A DNA stretch of 64,000 nt from Micromonospora_I sp040659735 (GCF_040659735.1 NZ_JBFANZ010000002.1:124001-188000); one strand, 5' to 3'; counted from the first letter of the stretch, positions 1-8,572 are shown. Notes: generated from the sequence alone by a model not told the origin. Program-made: numbers and translations.

Positions 1-64
1 AAACGCGGCTGAGCACCGATGATGTCTGATCAACATACGTCCGGAACCAGAACGGAAACTCTCG

Positions 65-571
65 ATGCGACGTACCCCTGCCGTCCTCACCCTGGCCGTC
101 GCGCTCGCCGTCGCCGCCGGTTGCGGCAGCACCAAAACCCCCGTCCCGGCCCCGGCCGCGACCTCCGCGTCCCCGAGCCCTTCACCGACCCCGTCCGCCG
201 ACTACACCGCGGACACGAAGAAGATCTGCGACGAGTTCGGCACGCTCGTCGACACGGAGATGAAGAGGTTCGGCGAAGCGGCCGTCAAGATGATGCTCTA
301 CAACAACGTCGGCAACGCCACGCAGGCGGCGAAGGCGAAGACCAACGTGCAGAACGTGCTGCGGAAGTTCGCGGGCAACATCCGGACAACCACAGCGAAG
401 GCGCAGAATCCCGCACTGCGGGAGGCGGGCGAGGAAGCCGCCACGAACGTCGAAACGACCGCGGCCGACGGCAAGGTCTTGGACAAGCTGAAGACCCCGG
501 ACGACTTGGACAAGGTGTTGAAGCCGGAGTTCACGTCGTGGATCGTGCCGCTCGGGGTGCTCTGCGGCTGA
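65..571 (+). CDS. Putative lipoprotein, tandem copy 1
   Basis: The protein has 168 residues: a short basic start, a hydrophobic stretch and a lipobox-like AVAAGC, so Cys20 is the likely lipidated residue of an exported, membrane-anchored protein. A Ser/Pro/Ala linker (residues about 22-45) leads to a helical domain with two conserved Cys, one near residue 55 and one next to the C-terminus (VLCG). It is about half identical over its full length to the product of 959-1465 and has exactly the same length, so the two are tandem paralogues. A purine-rich GGAAA lies before the ATG. No enzyme motif is visible and the function is unknown. A hairpin terminator follows at 597-637. Confidence 0.8.
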   Translation: MRRTPAVLTLAVALAVAAGCGSTKTPVPAPAATSASPSPSPTPSADYTADTKKICDEFGTLVDTEMKRFGEAAVKMMLYNNVGNATQAAKAKTNVQNVLRKFAGNIRTTTAKAQNPALREAGEEAATNVETTAADGKVLDKLKTPDDLDKVLKPEFTSWIVPLGVLCG

Positions 572-596
572 GCCGCCGACCCGTATGGGCGATCAT

Positions 597-637
597 GAGC
601 TTCGCCGCACCGAGCCGCGCCCCGCGCGGCGAAGCTC
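597..637 (+). terminator. Hairpin terminator after lipoprotein copy 1
   Basis: Perfect 12-base arms (GAGCTTCGCCGC at 597-608 and its complement at 626-637) enclose a GC-rich loop just after the stop codon. It sits between converging genes, so it may act in both directions. Confidence 0.6.
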
Positions 638-649
638 ACCACATGGAGG

Positions 650-805
650 TCAGCCGCGACCGATCGTCAGCACCGGCTTGGTGACCTCGGCGAAAAATCG
701 TTGCCCTTGTCGTCGACCACCACGCTGCGTCTGGGCTCCCCACAGCGCGTCGACGGGGACCTCGACCTCGCCCATCGTGTCGCGTTCGGCCCGGTAGTCG
801 CTCAT
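650..805 (-). pseudogene. Chimeric fumarase scar: class II start joined to class I end
   Basis: Read on the minus strand from ATG 805 (GAGGGG directly upstream), the first 28 codons match the start of class II fumarase (FumC), ending ..DALWGAQTQR. At about base 720 the DNA switches to a near copy of the last 23 codons of the class I fumarase gene at 1564. The junction is out of frame for eight codons (GGRRQGQR). A one-base deletion near 692-697 relative to the intact gene then restores the ending FFAEVTKPVLTIGRG and the stop. The result is a 51-codon open frame without a catalytic region. It is best read as the junction of a tandem duplication. Whether it is translated cannot be told. Confidence 0.75.
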
Positions 806-958
806 CCCCTCATACTGCCGCGTGCCACCGCGACCGCCAGCGCAGTAGCGGTCGCGCCACGTCGGGAGAACGCGGCCGTGTCCGTGCCACAGCAAACGTT
901 CAGGCTTCCCGTAGACTCCGCCGGCCGATCTGATCACTTCGCAGAACAGGAACCACTG

Positions 959-1465
959 ATGCGTCGAACCCTCGCTGTCCTCACGCTGGCCGGTGCGCTC
1001 GCCGTCGCCGGCGGCTGCGGCACGAAGTCCGAGCCGAAGGCCGCCCCCGCGGCCACCTCCGCCGCCCCGTCGCCCACGCCGTCCGAGGACTACACCGCGG
1101 ACACGAAGGAGGTCTGCGGCAAGATCGACACCCTGCTCGACAAGGACATCGTGCCGTTCGCCGAGGCGCTCGCCAAGACGGTGGTCTACCGGGAGGCCGG
1201 CAACACCGCGCAGGCCAAGAAGGCGAAGGCCACCGGGCAGGCCGAGCTGAAGAAGCTGGCCGCGAAGATCCGGACGGCCACGGCCGCCGCGAAGGACCCG
1301 AAGGTGCAGGAGGGGGGCGAGGAGGCGGCCACGAACGTCGAGGCGAGCGCGACCAGCGGCAAGATCTTCGACACGATGAAGGCCAAGGACCTCGAGGACG
1401 AGAGCAAGACCCTCGAGAACGAGATGACCGCGTGGTTCGTGCCGCTCGGGGTGCACTGCGGCTGA
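959..1465 (+). CDS. Putative lipoprotein, tandem copy 2
   Basis: The ATG at 959 is chosen because it opens a lipoprotein signal (lipobox AVAGGC, Cys20), has AGGA about ten bases upstream, and gives 168 residues, the same as the paralogue at 65. The layout is the same: signal, Ala/Ser/Pro linker, then a Lys/Ala-rich helical domain with the conserved DYTADTK and GEEAATNVE segments and terminal PLGVHCG. Two Cys are shared with copy 1, one about residue 53 and one three from the end, and may form a disulfide. It converges on the fumarase gene, with a hairpin between them. The function is unknown. Confidence 0.8.
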   Translation: MRRTLAVLTLAGALAVAGGCGTKSEPKAAPAATSAAPSPTPSEDYTADTKEVCGKIDTLLDKDIVPFAEALAKTVVYREAGNTAQAKKAKATGQAELKKLAAKIRTATAAAKDPKVQEGGEEAATNVEASATSGKIFDTMKAKDLEDESKTLENEMTAWFVPLGVHCG

Positions 1466-1487
1466 CGCACCGCCCACCCGCTCGCGC

Positions 1488-1544
1488 TGATCAAGGGGTC
1501 CCCCGCACCGCCTCCGGCGTGTCGCGCTGCGGGCCCCTTGATCA
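1488..1544. terminator. Bidirectional terminator between lipoprotein 2 and fumarase
   Basis: TGATCAAGGGG (1488-1498) pairs with CCCCTTGATCA (1534-1544), and the stem continues inward through CCCGCA/TGCGGG. It lies between converging genes. Confidence 0.65.
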
Positions 1545-1563
1545 CGCAGAGGGGCGGGAGCGG

Positions 1564-3231
1564 TCAGCCGCGGCCGATGGTGAGAACCGGCTTGGTGACC
1601 TCGGCGAAGAAATCGTTGCCCTTGTCGTCGACCACGATGAAGGCCGGGAAGTCCTCGACCTCGATCTTCCACACCGCCTCCATACCCAGCTCCGGGTATT
1701 CGAGGACCTCGACGTGCTTGATGCAGTCCTGGGCCAGCCGCGCGGCGGGGCCACCGATCGAGCCGAGGTAGAACCCGCCGTTCTCCTGGCACGACCGGGT
1801 CACCTGGCTCGACCGGTTGCCCTTGGCGAGCATCACCTGCGAACCCCCGGCGGCCTGGAACTTCGCCACGTACGCGTCCATCCGCCCCGCCGTCGTCGGC
1901 CCGAACGAGCCGGAGGCGTAGCCCTCGGGCGTCTTCGCCGGGCCGGCGTAGTAGACCGCGTGGTCGCGCAGGTACTGGGGCATCGGCTCGCCCGCGTCGA
2001 GCCGCTCGGCGATCCTGGCGTGCGCGATGTCCCGGGCGACCACCAGTGGACCGGTCAGCGACAGCCGCGTCTTGACGGGGTATTTCGAGAGCTCGGCGCG
2101 GATCTCATCCATCGGCCGGTTGAGGTCGACGCGGACCACGTCGGCGCCGGCGTCGAGCTGGGCGTCGGTCACGTCGGGCAGGAAGCGGGCCGGGTCGGTC
2201 TCCAGGCGCTCCAACCACACCCCCGACGGGGTGATCTTGGCGACCGCCTGGCGGTCGGCCGAGCAGGAGACGGCGATCGCCACCGGGCAGGAGGCGCCGT
2301 GCCGGGGCAGCCGGATCACCCGCACGTCGTGACAGAAGTAGCGACCACCGAACTGCGCGCCGATGCCGAACTGACGGGTCAGCTCCAGGACCTCGGCCTC
2401 GAGCTCCACGTCGCGGAAGCCGTGGGCGAGCATCGACCCGGACGTCGGCATGGTGTCGAGGTACTTCGCCGAGGCGAGCTTCGCGGTCTTCAGCGCGTGC
2501 TCGCCGGAGGTGCCGCCGATGACGACCGCCAGGTGGTAGGGCGGGCAGGCGGCGGTGCCGATCAGCCGCAGCTTCTCCTCCAGGAACTGCATCATCCGCG
2601 TCGGGTTCAGCAGCGCCTTGGTCTCCTGGTAGAGGTAGGACTTGTTGGCCGAGCCGCCGCCCTTGGCCATGAAGAGGAACTTGTAGGCGTCGGGGTGGCC
2701 GCCCGGATCCTCCGCGTAAAGCTCGATCTGGGCCGGCAGGTTGGTCCCGGTGTTCCGCTCTTCCCACATCGTGATCGGGGCGAGCTGCGAGTAGCGCAGG
2801 TTGAGCTTGGTGTACGCCTCGTAGACGCCGTGCGCGATCGCCGACTCGTCGGAGCCGTCGGTCAGCACGTGCCGCCCACGCTTGCCCATCACGATCGCCG
2901 TTCCGGTGTCCTGGCACATCGGCAGGACACCGCCGGCCGCGATGTTCGCGTTGCGGAGCAGGTCGAGCGCGACGAACCGGTCGTTCGGCGAAGCCGCGGG
3001 GTCCTCGATGATCGAGCGGAGCTGCGCCAGGTGCGCCGGACGGAGGTAGTGCGCGATGTCGTGCATCGCCTCGGCGGTCAGCGCGGTCAGCACCGCCGGC
3101 TCGACGGTGAGGAACCGCCGCCCGCCCGGGCCGTGCACCACATCGACGCCCTCGTCGGTGACCAGGCGATAGTCGGTCTGGTCGTCGCCCAGGGGAAGCA
3201 ACGGGGAGTACGAGAACGCGGTACTGCTCAT
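1564..3231 (-). CDS. fumA: Class I fumarate hydratase (iron-sulfur)
   Basis: Reversible hydration of fumarate to malate in the TCA cycle, in the cytosol. The 555-residue length matches one-polypeptide class I fumarases (E. coli FumA is about 548). Three Cys sit where the [4Fe-4S] ligands belong: Cys106 in MCQDTG, Cys229 in AACPPYH and Cys315 in GASCPVA. The C-terminal half ends EVTKPVLTIGRG. ATG 3231 is chosen because the protein then begins like family members; the longer open frame upstream has no family match. Fumarate is also the end product of the tyrosine pathway encoded to the right. The last codons of this gene are duplicated in the scar at 650-720. Confidence 0.95.
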   Translation of the reverse strand: MSSTAFSYSPLLPLGDDQTDYRLVTDEGVDVVHGPGGRRFLTVEPAVLTALTAEAMHDIAHYLRPAHLAQLRSIIEDPAASPNDRFVALDLLRNANIAAGGVLPMCQDTGTAIVMGKRGRHVLTDGSDESAIAHGVYEAYTKLNLRYSQLAPITMWEERNTGTNLPAQIELYAEDPGGHPDAYKFLFMAKGGGSANKSYLYQETKALLNPTRMMQFLEEKLRLIGTAACPPYHLAVVIGGTSGEHALKTAKLASAKYLDTMPTSGSMLAHGFRDVELEAEVLELTRQFGIGAQFGGRYFCHDVRVIRLPRHGASCPVAIAVSCSADRQAVAKITPSGVWLERLETDPARFLPDVTDAQLDAGADVVRVDLNRPMDEIRAELSKYPVKTRLSLTGPLVVARDIAHARIAERLDAGEPMPQYLRDHAVYYAGPAKTPEGYASGSFGPTTAGRMDAYVAKFQAAGGSQVMLAKGNRSSQVTRSCQENGGFYLGSIGGPAARLAQDCIKHVEVLEYPELGMEAVWKIEVEDFPAFIVVDDKGNDFFAEVTKPVLTIGRG

Positions 3232-3322
3232 GAGCGGCAAGCCTAGGGCAGCCCGCTGCGGTTGGCGTAGCGGCGTGGCGACTGGTGGGACTGGCCACTG
3301 CCCCGGCGTGTCGCGCTCCAGC

Positions 3323-4816
3323 TCAGCGCTCCGGCGCACCGTTCCGCGTCGGGCAGCTCGGCTCCTTCGGTCCGTCGCAGGGCTGGCCGTCCGGCCCCGC
3401 ATCGTCGGGTCCCGGCCCGCCGTCGCCCGGCGCCGGCCCGGTGTCGCCGGGAACCGGCGCGGTGCCGTCGGGACCGGGGCGCGGGATGCCGGGCTGCTCC
3501 GGGACGGCACCGAAGCGCACATATCCGATCTCGCGCCCCTCGCCGATCACCATGCCGCCCGGCCCGAGCGCGAGCACCTTGGCCGACGAGTTCAGCCTGA
3601 TCAGCTCGCGCCCGGTGCGCGGGTCGAGGGCGATGATCCGGTCGGGCTTGCGCTCCACGACCACCGCGGCGTAGCGGGCGAGCGCCGCGTTGGCGTCCGG
3701 CTGGACCGGGCGGTTCCAACGCTGTGCCCGCACGCCCAACTCGTACCCCTTGAGCGACCCGCCGTCCGCCCCGCGGGCGAGGGCGTACCGGTCGTCGACC
3801 GCCAGCAGCGGCTCCCCCTCCGCGCCGGTCCAGAGCGTCCGCCCGTCGTACGCGTCGATGACCAACTCCCGCCGCTCGGGCGAGACGCCCACGATCACGT
3901 TCTGACTGCCCGCCGGGTTCTCCCGTTGCACGCAGCCCGCCCCGTTCGCCGTACGCAGGTTGACCCCGGCCTTGCGCCAGACCCGCTGCCCGTTCGCCGG
4001 GTCGTGCGCCTCGACCGTGAAGTAACAGGTGCCGTCCTCGCTGGTGGCGACAGTCCGCAATACCCGCCCCCCGACCACGCTGATCCGTTGGTGCTGGTCC
4101 GGCTGCAACTCCTGCACGGTTCGGCCGAGGGCGGTATCGACCACGTGGACCCGTCCGTCGATCGGGAACCCCAGCAGCGGCGGCATCAACTCCGGACCGC
4201 CGGCGTGGACCGCGACCTGGCGGGTGGTCAGCGGCCGGGCACCGAGCAGTTCCGGGTTGTCGGCGAAGAGCACGAATCCGATGCCGGGTAACGGGGTGGT
4301 CCACAACGGCTTGGTGCCGCGCGGGGCCCAGGCGCTGAGCAGACAGTCGCGCGGCCCGGCGCAGCGCACGTCGAGCAGCGCGTTCCGGTACGTCCAGACG
4401 GCGACCGCCTGGTCGTCCCGCCGGCGCACCGCGCCGCTGGACGGATCCAGCACCTCGTAGCCCTTGACCAGAAGGTGCCCGATCGCGACGACCGCACTGT
4501 CGCCGCCGCCCGCGACGGCGGCCCAGTCGACCTTCTTCCGCCACAGCTGCACGCCGGATGCGAGGCTGCGCGCCTCGACCGCGAGCCGCTCCTCCACGAC
4601 AACCGCCGTGTCGGTGATCGTCACCGTTTTCGGCGTGCCGCCGATGCGCTGCTGCCACACCACGTCGGGCTCCGACAGCGGCTGGTTGCGCCCGACCCAG
4701 TCCCAGACGGTCGGAAAGGGGTTCCACACGTTGGTGGCCGCGAGCACGATGATGACCGTCGCCACGAAGGCGACTAAGCACTTCACACACGGCCCGCCGG
4801 TGGTCCCCTTCGCCAC
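3323..4816 (-). CDS. Membrane-anchored PQQ-like beta-propeller protein
   Basis: The protein has 497 residues. A short N-terminal cytoplasmic part is followed by one membrane helix (about residues 12-28) and a large outside domain of repeated beta blades of the PQQ/BamB type, with recurring G..LW and A.D..TG patterns such as DPRTGREL. The C-terminus is a Pro/Gly/Asp-rich tail with two Cys. Most likely it is an envelope scaffold; no quinoprotein dehydrogenase residues are evident. The GTG start has no ribosome site but a TACCGT box six bases upstream, so the transcript may be leaderless. A second propeller protein of the same plan lies at 9790-11097. Confidence 0.75.
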   Translation of the reverse strand: MAKGTTGGPCVKCLVAFVATVIIVLAATNVWNPFPTVWDWVGRNQPLSEPDVVWQQRIGGTPKTVTITDTAVVVEERLAVEARSLASGVQLWRKKVDWAAVAGGGDSAVVAIGHLLVKGYEVLDPSSGAVRRRDDQAVAVWTYRNALLDVRCAGPRDCLLSAWAPRGTKPLWTTPLPGIGFVLFADNPELLGARPLTTRQVAVHAGGPELMPPLLGFPIDGRVHVVDTALGRTVQELQPDQHQRISVVGGRVLRTVATSEDGTCYFTVEAHDPANGQRVWRKAGVNLRTANGAGCVQRENPAGSQNVIVGVSPERRELVIDAYDGRTLWTGAEGEPLLAVDDRYALARGADGGSLKGYELGVRAQRWNRPVQPDANAALARYAAVVVERKPDRIIALDPRTGRELIRLNSSAKVLALGPGGMVIGEGREIGYVRFGAVPEQPGIPRPGPDGTAPVPGDTGPAPGDGGPGPDDAGPDGQPCDGPKEPSCPTRNGAPER

Positions 4817-4822
4817 CCGGCC

Positions 4823-4828
4823 ACGGTA
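4823..4828 (-). promoter_or_regulatory. Likely leaderless -10 box
   Basis: TACCGT on the minus strand, followed by exactly six bases and then GTG 4816, fits the TAnnnT-N6-start pattern of leaderless actinobacterial transcripts. No clear -35 is seen. Confidence 0.5.
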
Positions 4829-4858
4829 GCGACGGAGGGGTACGGAAATAGACCTTGC

Positions 4859-5443
4859 CTAATCGGCGTTATTTGCCCGTGTCGATCTGGTTTGGTCCAC
4901 TTGCCGGCGGTTCACATCTTCCGGGCTCCGTGCCCGGCCAGGGCGTGTCTCGACCGGCCCACCGGCCGCGGAGCGCACCAGCGGCAGCACCCGGTACGGG
5001 ATCTGCTCGGCCAACGCGATGATCGTCGAGGCGCGGACGATCCCCTCGTACGAGACGATCTGGTCGATCACCCGCTGCAGATCGGTGTTCGACCGGGCGA
5101 CGATCCGGCAGAGCAGGTCACCGGAGCCGGTGATGGTGTGCGCCTCGAGCACCTCCGGAATGTCCGACAGGTGCGCCGCCACCGCGTCGTGGCCGTACCG
5201 CTGACTGATCTCGAGGGTGACGAAGGAGGTCACCCCGAAGCCGATCGCGGCAGGCTCGACCTCGGGACCGAAGCCACGGATCACGCCGCGGGCGAGCAAC
5301 TTGTCCAGCCGGGCCTGCACCGTGCCGCGGGCCACCCGCAGCCGGCGCGAGCACTCCAGCACGCCGATCCGCGGCTCGACCGCCAGCAGGGCGATCAGCT
5401 CAGCATCCAGGTCATCGAGCTGGACATCCTGCATAGCGGTCAC
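4859..5443 (-). CDS. Lrp/AsnC family transcriptional regulator
   Basis: An N-terminal helix-turn-helix (residues about 8-55, with LDDLDAELIALLAVEPR and RVARGTVQARLDKL) is followed by an RAM/ligand-binding domain (TGSGDLLCRIVARS) and a basic 25-residue tail. Proteins of this family bind amino acids and control amino-acid metabolism. It is transcribed away from hpd, so it probably senses tyrosine, phenylalanine or a keto acid and controls hpd and itself. GTG 5443 is preferred because AGGG lies nine bases upstream; ATG 5434 is the alternative and shortens the protein by three residues. Confidence 0.88.
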   Translation of the reverse strand: MTAMQDVQLDDLDAELIALLAVEPRIGVLECSRRLRVARGTVQARLDKLLARGVIRGFGPEVEPAAIGFGVTSFVTLEISQRYGHDAVAAHLSDIPEVLEAHTITGSGDLLCRIVARSNTDLQRVIDQIVSYEGIVRASTIIALAEQIPYRVLPLVRSAAGGPVETRPGRARSPEDVNRRQVDQTRSTRANNAD

Positions 5444-5458
5444 AGCAATTGACCCTAC

Positions 5459-5496
5459 CAACTGCGCAACCTGACCAGCGTTCAAGCAGACAGTTG
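5459..5496. promoter_or_regulatory. Candidate Lrp/AsnC operator between the regulator and hpd
   Basis: CAACTG (5459-5464) and CAGTTG (5491-5496) form an inverted repeat with a 26-base spacer in the 144-base divergent region. Autoregulated Lrp-type factors commonly bind such a place. The arms are short, so this is only a candidate. Confidence 0.3.
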
Positions 5497-5587
5497 CCCA
5501 GGTCACCCCGGTACCGCGATCCTCGCCGCAGAGCCAGTCCGCACGGGTGTCACCAGCGCCCGGCCACCCTGAGAGGGAGTGACCGCG

Positions 5588-6793
5588 ATGACCCACGCCA
5601 TCGACCGACCGCAGACCACTGAGGACGTCGACGTCGACGAGTTGATCGGTGCGGTCGCCCACGACATCACCGCCGACCCGTTCCCGGTGAAGGGCCTCGA
5701 CCATGTCCGGTTCCTGGTCGGCAACGCGAAGCAGGCGGCCCACTACTACTCGACCGCGTTCGGAATGACCTGTGTGGCCTACCGCGGGCCGGAGCAGGGC
5801 TACCGCGACCACGCCGAGTACGTGCTGACCAGCGGCTCCGCCCGATTCGTACTCACCGGGGCCGTGCACCGCGAGGCGGCCGCGGCGGCGCACGTCGCCG
5901 CGCACAGCGACGGGGTGTCCGACATCGCGCTGGAAGTGCCCGACGTCGACGCGGCGTACGCGCACGCCCTCGCCGAGGGCGCGACCGGCGTCACCGCCCC
6001 GCACGACCTCACCGACGAGCACGGCACCGTCCGGTTCGCCTCGATCGCCGCGTACGGCGACACGCTCCACTCGCTGGTTGACCGCTCCCGCTACAGCGGT
6101 CCCTTCCTGCCGGGCTTCACGGCGCGTAAGCCCATCGTCGACCGGCAACCTATGGTCGACGCCGGCGTGCAGCCCAAGCGTTTCTTCCAGGCCGTCGACC
6201 ACGTGGTCGGCAACGTCGAGCTGGGCAAGATGGACGAGTGGGTGGAGTTCTACCGCCGCGTCATGGGCTTCACCAACATGGCCGAGTTCGTCGGCGACGA
6301 CATCGCCACCGACTACTCCGCGCTGATGAGCAAAGTGGTCGCCAGCGGCACCCGCAAGGTGAAATTCCCGCTCAACGAGCCGGCGGTCGCCCGTAAGAAG
6401 TCGCAGATCGACGAATACCTGGAGTTCTACGGAGGCCCCGGCGCCCAGCACATCGCGGTGGCCACGAACGACATCCTCGCCAGCGTCGACGCGATGCGGG
6501 CGGCCGGCGTCGAGTTCCTGGACACGCCCGACTCGTACTACGACGACCCGGAGCTGCGGGAGCGGATCGGCGAGGTGCGCGCGCCGATAGAGGAGCTCAA
6601 GGCCCGCAAGATCCTCGTCGATCGGGACGAGGACGGTTACCTGCTCCAGATCTTCACCAAGCCCGTGCAGGACCGGCCGACCGTCTTCTTCGAACTGATC
6701 GAACGTCACGGGTCGCTCGGCTTCGGCAAGGGCAACTTCAAGGCGCTGTTCCAGGCGATCGAGCGGGAACAGGAGCTTCGCGGGAACCTGTAA
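5588..6793 (+). CDS. hpd: 4-Hydroxyphenylpyruvate dioxygenase
   Basis: Converts 4-hydroxyphenylpyruvate and O2 to homogentisate and CO2, the second step of tyrosine breakdown; non-heme Fe(II) enzyme. The 401 residues form two vicinal-oxygen-chelate halves. The iron ligands expected of the family lie in VDHVVGN (first His), AQHIAVATND (second His) and the C-terminal FFELIERHG (Glu); the C-terminal GFGKGNFKALF helix is also typical. ATG 5588 is used because GAGGGAG sits eight bases upstream; the in-frame GTG 5579 overlaps that site. It heads an operon with two RDD genes and an aminotransferase. Confidence 0.96.
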   Translation: MTHAIDRPQTTEDVDVDELIGAVAHDITADPFPVKGLDHVRFLVGNAKQAAHYYSTAFGMTCVAYRGPEQGYRDHAEYVLTSGSARFVLTGAVHREAAAAAHVAAHSDGVSDIALEVPDVDAAYAHALAEGATGVTAPHDLTDEHGTVRFASIAAYGDTLHSLVDRSRYSGPFLPGFTARKPIVDRQPMVDAGVQPKRFFQAVDHVVGNVELGKMDEWVEFYRRVMGFTNMAEFVGDDIATDYSALMSKVVASGTRKVKFPLNEPAVARKKSQIDEYLEFYGGPGAQHIAVATNDILASVDAMRAAGVEFLDTPDSYYDDPELRERIGEVRAPIEELKARKILVDRDEDGYLLQIFTKPVQDRPTVFFELIERHGSLGFGKGNFKALFQAIEREQELRGNL

Positions 6794-6803
6794 CACTGTT
6801 CCG

Positions 6804-7595
6804 GTGATCCAGGAGCCTTCCGACGCGACGACGTCGCCCCCCGCGCCGCCCCCGCCAGCGTCGTCGGGGACCGGTACGCCACCGGGGTACGGGCCCACGC
6901 CCGTCCCCGGTGGCGTCACGCAGCCGCCGAGCCACCCCGCCACGCCGCCCCCGCAGTGGAACCCGGCCGGCTATCCGTCACCCCCGGGATACGGCGCACC
7001 GTCGGGCTACGGTCCGCCGCCCGGATACGGGCCGCCGGTGCGGTACGGCGCCCCCGGATATCCGCCGCTGCCGGCGCCGCTCAGTCCGGCGGGACAGCCG
7101 CTCGCGACATTCCTGGACCGGTTTCTGGCGCACCTCATCGACAGCGTCGTTCTGATGGGCGTCGCCATGGTGCTCATGGTGCCCGCGATGATCATCTTCT
7201 TCACCGCGATCGCGCCGGACATGTTCGTCGTGAACCCGGACGGCACGGTGCCGGAGCCGGACTTCATGAGCTTCTTCCTGCCGCTCCTGCTGCTGGAGTT
7301 CGCCCTGATCGTCGTCATGTTGATCCTGACGTACATCTACTACGTGGAGATGATGTTCCGCAGCGGCCAGACGCTGGGCAAGAAGGTGATGAAGCTGCGG
7401 GTCGTCCCGCTCGCCCCCGACGCGGCCCTCGACCGCGCATCCGCGGCCAAGCGCTTCCTCGTGCAGTACGTGGCGGCGACGTTCGTGCCGGGGTTCAGCT
7501 ACCTGGACGGGCTGTGGCAGTTGTGGGACAAGCCCTACCAGCAGTGCCTGCACGACAAGTTCGCCCGCACGGTTGTCGTTAAGGTTCCAGCGTGA
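6804..7595 (+). CDS. RDD family membrane protein
   Basis: The first 85 residues are Pro/Gly/Tyr-rich and disordered, with GYGxPxGYGPP-like repeats. A C-terminal RDD domain follows with about three membrane helices (LIDSVVLMGVAMVLMVP, LLLEFALIVVMLILTYIYY, and a weaker one), containing the RFLAHLID and SGQTLGKKVMKLRVV signatures of the family. RDD proteins are small membrane proteins of uncertain, possibly transport-related role. The gene starts ten bases after hpd and overlaps the next gene by four bases, so it is co-transcribed with the tyrosine genes. The GTG start has only a weak ribosome site. Confidence 0.85.
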   Translation: MIQEPSDATTSPPAPPPPASSGTGTPPGYGPTPVPGGVTQPPSHPATPPPQWNPAGYPSPPGYGAPSGYGPPPGYGPPVRYGAPGYPPLPAPLSPAGQPLATFLDRFLAHLIDSVVLMGVAMVLMVPAMIIFFTAIAPDMFVVNPDGTVPEPDFMSFFLPLLLLEFALIVVMLILTYIYYVEMMFRSGQTLGKKVMKLRVVPLAPDAALDRASAAKRFLVQYVAATFVPGFSYLDGLWQLWDKPYQQCLHDKFARTVVVKVPA

Positions 7596-8572
7596 GTTCT
7601 GTGATGCCGGGGTGGTACAAGGACCCCGCCGAGCCGACCAGCCAGCGCTACTGGGACGGCGGGGGATGGGTCGGCGCGGCGCTGCCGGCCGACGTGACGC
7701 CGCCGGAGGGTCCGCCGCCGGCCGAGCCGGCGCCGGAACCCGCGCCGGCGCCGATGGACCAGCACCCGCAGGTCCCACCGCCTGCCGCCCCACCCTGGGC
7801 GGCCGGCCCACCGGTTCCGCCCAACATGACCCACCCGCCGACCCCGGTCGCGCATCCGGTTCCGGGAGGGCAACCGTTCCCGCCCGCGCCGGGCCCGCCG
7901 CCGCCGGGCTGGCCCTACCCGCCCCCGTACGGCTATGTCATCGCCCCGCCGCCGCGCCCGCACGGGCTAGCCCTGGCCCCGCTCGGCGCCCGACTGGCCG
8001 CCCGGCTGATCGACATCGGGCTGGTCCTGCTGCTCAATGTCGTCGTGAACGGCTGGTTCGTCTGGCAGTACGTGCAGGAGATGTCGCCGTTCATCGGCGA
8101 ATTGTGGCGCCGGACGCTCGCCGGTGACAGTTCGCGCGAGGGGCTGCCCATGCCGGGCGAGCGCGCGGACAGCCTGCAGATCGTGATCGTCCTGCTCGCG
8201 GCGGCGCTCTGGTTCGCCTACGAGGTGCCGGCGACGGCCAACACGGGGCAGACTCTGGGCAAGCGAATCATGCGTCTGAAGGTGACCCGGCTGGATCGGG
8301 ACGGACCGCTCGGCTTCGGCCGCTCGTTCCGGCGCTGGAACACCCTCGGCCTCCCGACCCTGCTCTGGGTCTGCTGCGTCGGGTTCGTGATGCAACTTGT
8401 CGACTGCGCCTATGTCCTGTTCGATCGACCGCTCTACCAGGCGCTGCACGACAAGACGGCGCAGACGGTAGTGGTGCGACTCCCCCGGGCGCGCCCCGCT
8501 ACCGCGGCGACCACCGGGATCTCCGACGCCGACACCGAGGACCGCTCCGACACCCCTGGAGGCTCAGCATGA
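7592..8572 (+). CDS. DUF2510-RDD membrane protein
   Basis: The N-terminus carries a DUF2510-type motif (PGWYKDP....RYWDGGGW, residues about 5-28). A Pro-rich segment to about residue 125 and then an RDD domain with about three membrane helices follow (LAARLIDIGLVLLLNVVVN, LQIVIVLLAAALWFAY, LWVCCVGFVMQLVDCAYVL) including TGQTLGKRIMRLKV. It is a paralogue of the preceding gene in its RDD part. GTG 7592 overlaps the upstream stop by four bases; ATG 7604 is a possible alternative. Function unknown; a pair of RDD proteins may form a complex. Confidence 0.85.
   Translation: MSSVMPGWYKDPAEPTSQRYWDGGGWVGAALPADVTPPEGPPPAEPAPEPAPAPMDQHPQVPPPAAPPWAAGPPVPPNMTHPPTPVAHPVPGGQPFPPAPGPPPPGWPYPPPYGYVIAPPPRPHGLALAPLGARLAARLIDIGLVLLLNVVVNGWFVWQYVQEMSPFIGELWRRTLAGDSSREGLPMPGERADSLQIVIVLLAAALWFAYEVPATANTGQTLGKRIMRLKVTRLDRDGPLGFGRSFRRWNTLGLPTLLWVCCVGFVMQLVDCAYVLFDRPLYQALHDKTAQTVVVRLPRARPATAATTGISDADTEDRSDTPGGSA

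Noticed and set aside
1432..3246. Long plus-strand open frame (604 codons)
   Set aside because: It is antisense to the fumarase gene, which has clear family motifs; the translation is Arg/Ala/Gly/Val-rich with no recognisable domain, as expected for the opposite strand of a high-GC gene.
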